Of a stretch of 64,000 nucleotides of DNA, positions 63,404-64,000 are shown piece after piece. Within the stretch, counting starts at the first letter, position 1. Each line of letters starts with the position of its first letter. A program made the translations under genes and the position numbers. The stretch comes from Neorhodopirellula pilleata (GTDB lineage: Bacteria > Planctomycetota > Planctomycetia > Pirellulales > Pirellulaceae): contig NZ_SJPM01000001.1 in NCBI RefSeq assembly GCF_007859915.1, positions 1,333,086 through 1,397,085 on the forward strand, written 5' to 3'. Under the pieces are notes generated by a model. That model saw nothing but the letters and a program-made list of their open reading frames with translations. It made no database searches and was not told the origin of the DNA.

Positions 63404-63719
63404 GAATTTCGAATCGGATTACGAGGAAACGGGCGAGCAGTATAAGACGCACCCCGCCGATCGCACAACGTCGCCCCGATCCGTGGCCAGCGAGGATGAA
63501 GACGACGGTAAAAACGAAACTTCTTGCTGATCGCCACCAGGACAGACTCCACCGAGCTTGCGGGACGTTGATTGCAGCGGTATTGAGCATTTTCGTTTAA
63601 CGGCGAGCCGCAGGCGTAGGCAAAACAGGGCAACGACGCCTACGGCTTGCCGTTAAACGACCACATCAACAACCCACAAAGTTGGTGGCGTTTGCCAAGA
63701 AGTGTCTTAAAAAGCAGGG
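63404..63719. repeat. Spacer with an inverted repeat
   Basis: Arms GTTTAACGGCGAGCCGCAGG (63595) and GCCTACGGCTTGCCGTTAAAC (63638-63658) pair with two mismatches over 21 bases. It follows the stop of the last gene on the minus strand and might terminate it. No gene in the spacer; promoter of fabZ presumably between 63404 and 63590. Confidence 0.75.
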
Positions 63720-63998
63720 TTAGGATGTTGGATTGCGCCGACCGGTCGGCACTGTCAATTCTGCCGCGGCGGCGGAGTTCTGTAAAATCTCGTCGGTGCT
63801 CTGCGGATCGATGTTTCGACACGTTTCGGTCAAACGATCGGCGAGGTCATCGAGCCAGTCTTCCCAAGTGTCTACCGTCGTGCCTTCGGGCGGGATGTTC
63901 GCCATCTCGTCGAGCAATAAGATCATACGCAAGCAATGACGAAATAAAATCCCCTCCTCCTTCTGCAGTTTGCGGGTGACGACGTAGCGGTCAAAGTT
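63720..63998 (-). CDS. C-terminal fragment of an unidentified protein, cut by window end
   Basis: The frame is open to the last bases: the minus strand from 63998 reads NFDRYVVTRKLQKEEG, then ILFRHCLRMILLLDEMANIPPEG and DTWEDWLDDLADRLTETCRN, with a Ser/Ala-rich tail and stop at 63720. The first visible residues are not a start, so the gene begins outside the window. The FDRYVVTRKLQKEEGILFRH pattern resembles the C-terminus of planctomycete DEAD/DEAH-type helicase-like proteins as I remember them; this is weak. At least 92 residues are visible. Confidence 0.65.
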   Translation of the reverse strand, partial: NFDRYVVTRKLQKEEGILFRHCLRMILLLDEMANIPPEGTTVDTWEDWLDDLADRLTETCRNIDPQSTDEILQNSAAAAELTVPTGRRNPTS

Positions 63999-64000
63999 AC

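Noticed and set aside
63328..63633. 101-codon frame on the minus strand overlapping the fabZ start
   Set aside because: Arg/Pro-rich, no homology recognised, overlaps fabZ in another frame and an inverted repeat.
1..64000. tRNA, rRNA, riboswitch, phage or integron elements
   Set aside because: Looked for on both strands by eye; no cloverleaf with tRNA consensus, no FMN element before ribD, no integrase or transposase. A tRNAscan or Infernal run would settle it.

Overview
The window looks like a chromosomal segment of a planctomycete, most likely Pirellulaceae (Rhodopirellula or Blastopirellula relatives). This is inferred from protein families. The window carries a planctomycete cytochrome c / DUF1549 / DUF1553 protein paired with a DUF1501 Tat protein, a DUF1080 protein with a PVC-type heme domain, a DUF1559 prepilin-like protein, PQQ-propeller proteins, and several secreted or lipoprotein genes of the kind seen only in planctomycetes. 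No rRNA, tRNA, CRISPR array, phage gene, transposase or plasmid gene was recognised. Most genes are ordinary housekeeping genes with long spacers between them.

Layout. 1-5.4 kb: a secreted heme/propeller protein (5' end cut by the window), an RdgC-like protein and a YqiJ/NfeD-like membrane protein. 5.5-10.8 kb: a secreted alpha/beta hydrolase, a glycine-zipper protein and a Gln/Asn/Pro-rich membrane protein. 10.8-13.7 kb: a repeat-rich spacer and a DUF1559 protein with a clear terminator. 13.7-16.4 kb: efp divergent from epmB (translation factor and its modifying enzyme), then an AIM24 protein. 16.8-23.1 kb: a BamB-like propeller, ftsH-rsgA, and a planctomycete-specific protein. 23.3-26.0 kb: a nucleotide-sugar epimerase and a polyprenyl-phosphate sugar transferase (surface polysaccharide). 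26.2-33 kb: nadC, two proteins of unknown function, nusB-MATE, an A-type Fe-S carrier and ribD. 33-38.3 kb: a 1.5-thousand-residue secreted VWA / STN / DUF2135-like protein and a small GYF-domain protein. 38.8-47.5 kb: a HEAT lipoprotein, the DUF1549/DUF1553-DUF1501 pair, a TPR-like protein with a sugar-isomerase-like protein, and a secreted EEP phosphoesterase. 47.5-54.2 kb: rpoN, ybaB-recR, an ACT protein, hemH, a Dabb protein, a 2-Cys peroxiredoxin and an unknown protein. 54.3-64 kb: a YidC with a PDZ-like insert, aspS, an Fe-S photolyase-like protein, ilvE, fabZ-fabI, and the C-terminus of an unidentified protein.

The most unusual content is in the spacers. At least five families of palindromic or repetitive elements recur: (A) about 115-bp palindromes ending in a TGTTGATTTA-type motif, repeatedly nested inside one another at the same internal site with short direct repeats; (B) a short palindrome found once between genes and once translated in frame inside a hydrolase gene; (C) a double palindrome built on GATC-rich arms; (D) imperfect GAAACTCGCCAAGA-type inverted repeats; (E) AAAAGGGGTCTGACCC inverted repeats. 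In addition, telomere-like hexamer arrays (AAACTT/AAACCT/AAACGT) occur as facing inverted pairs around a small hairpin spacer at four loci. No mobilising enzyme is present in the window, so these look like non-autonomous elements mobilised in trans.
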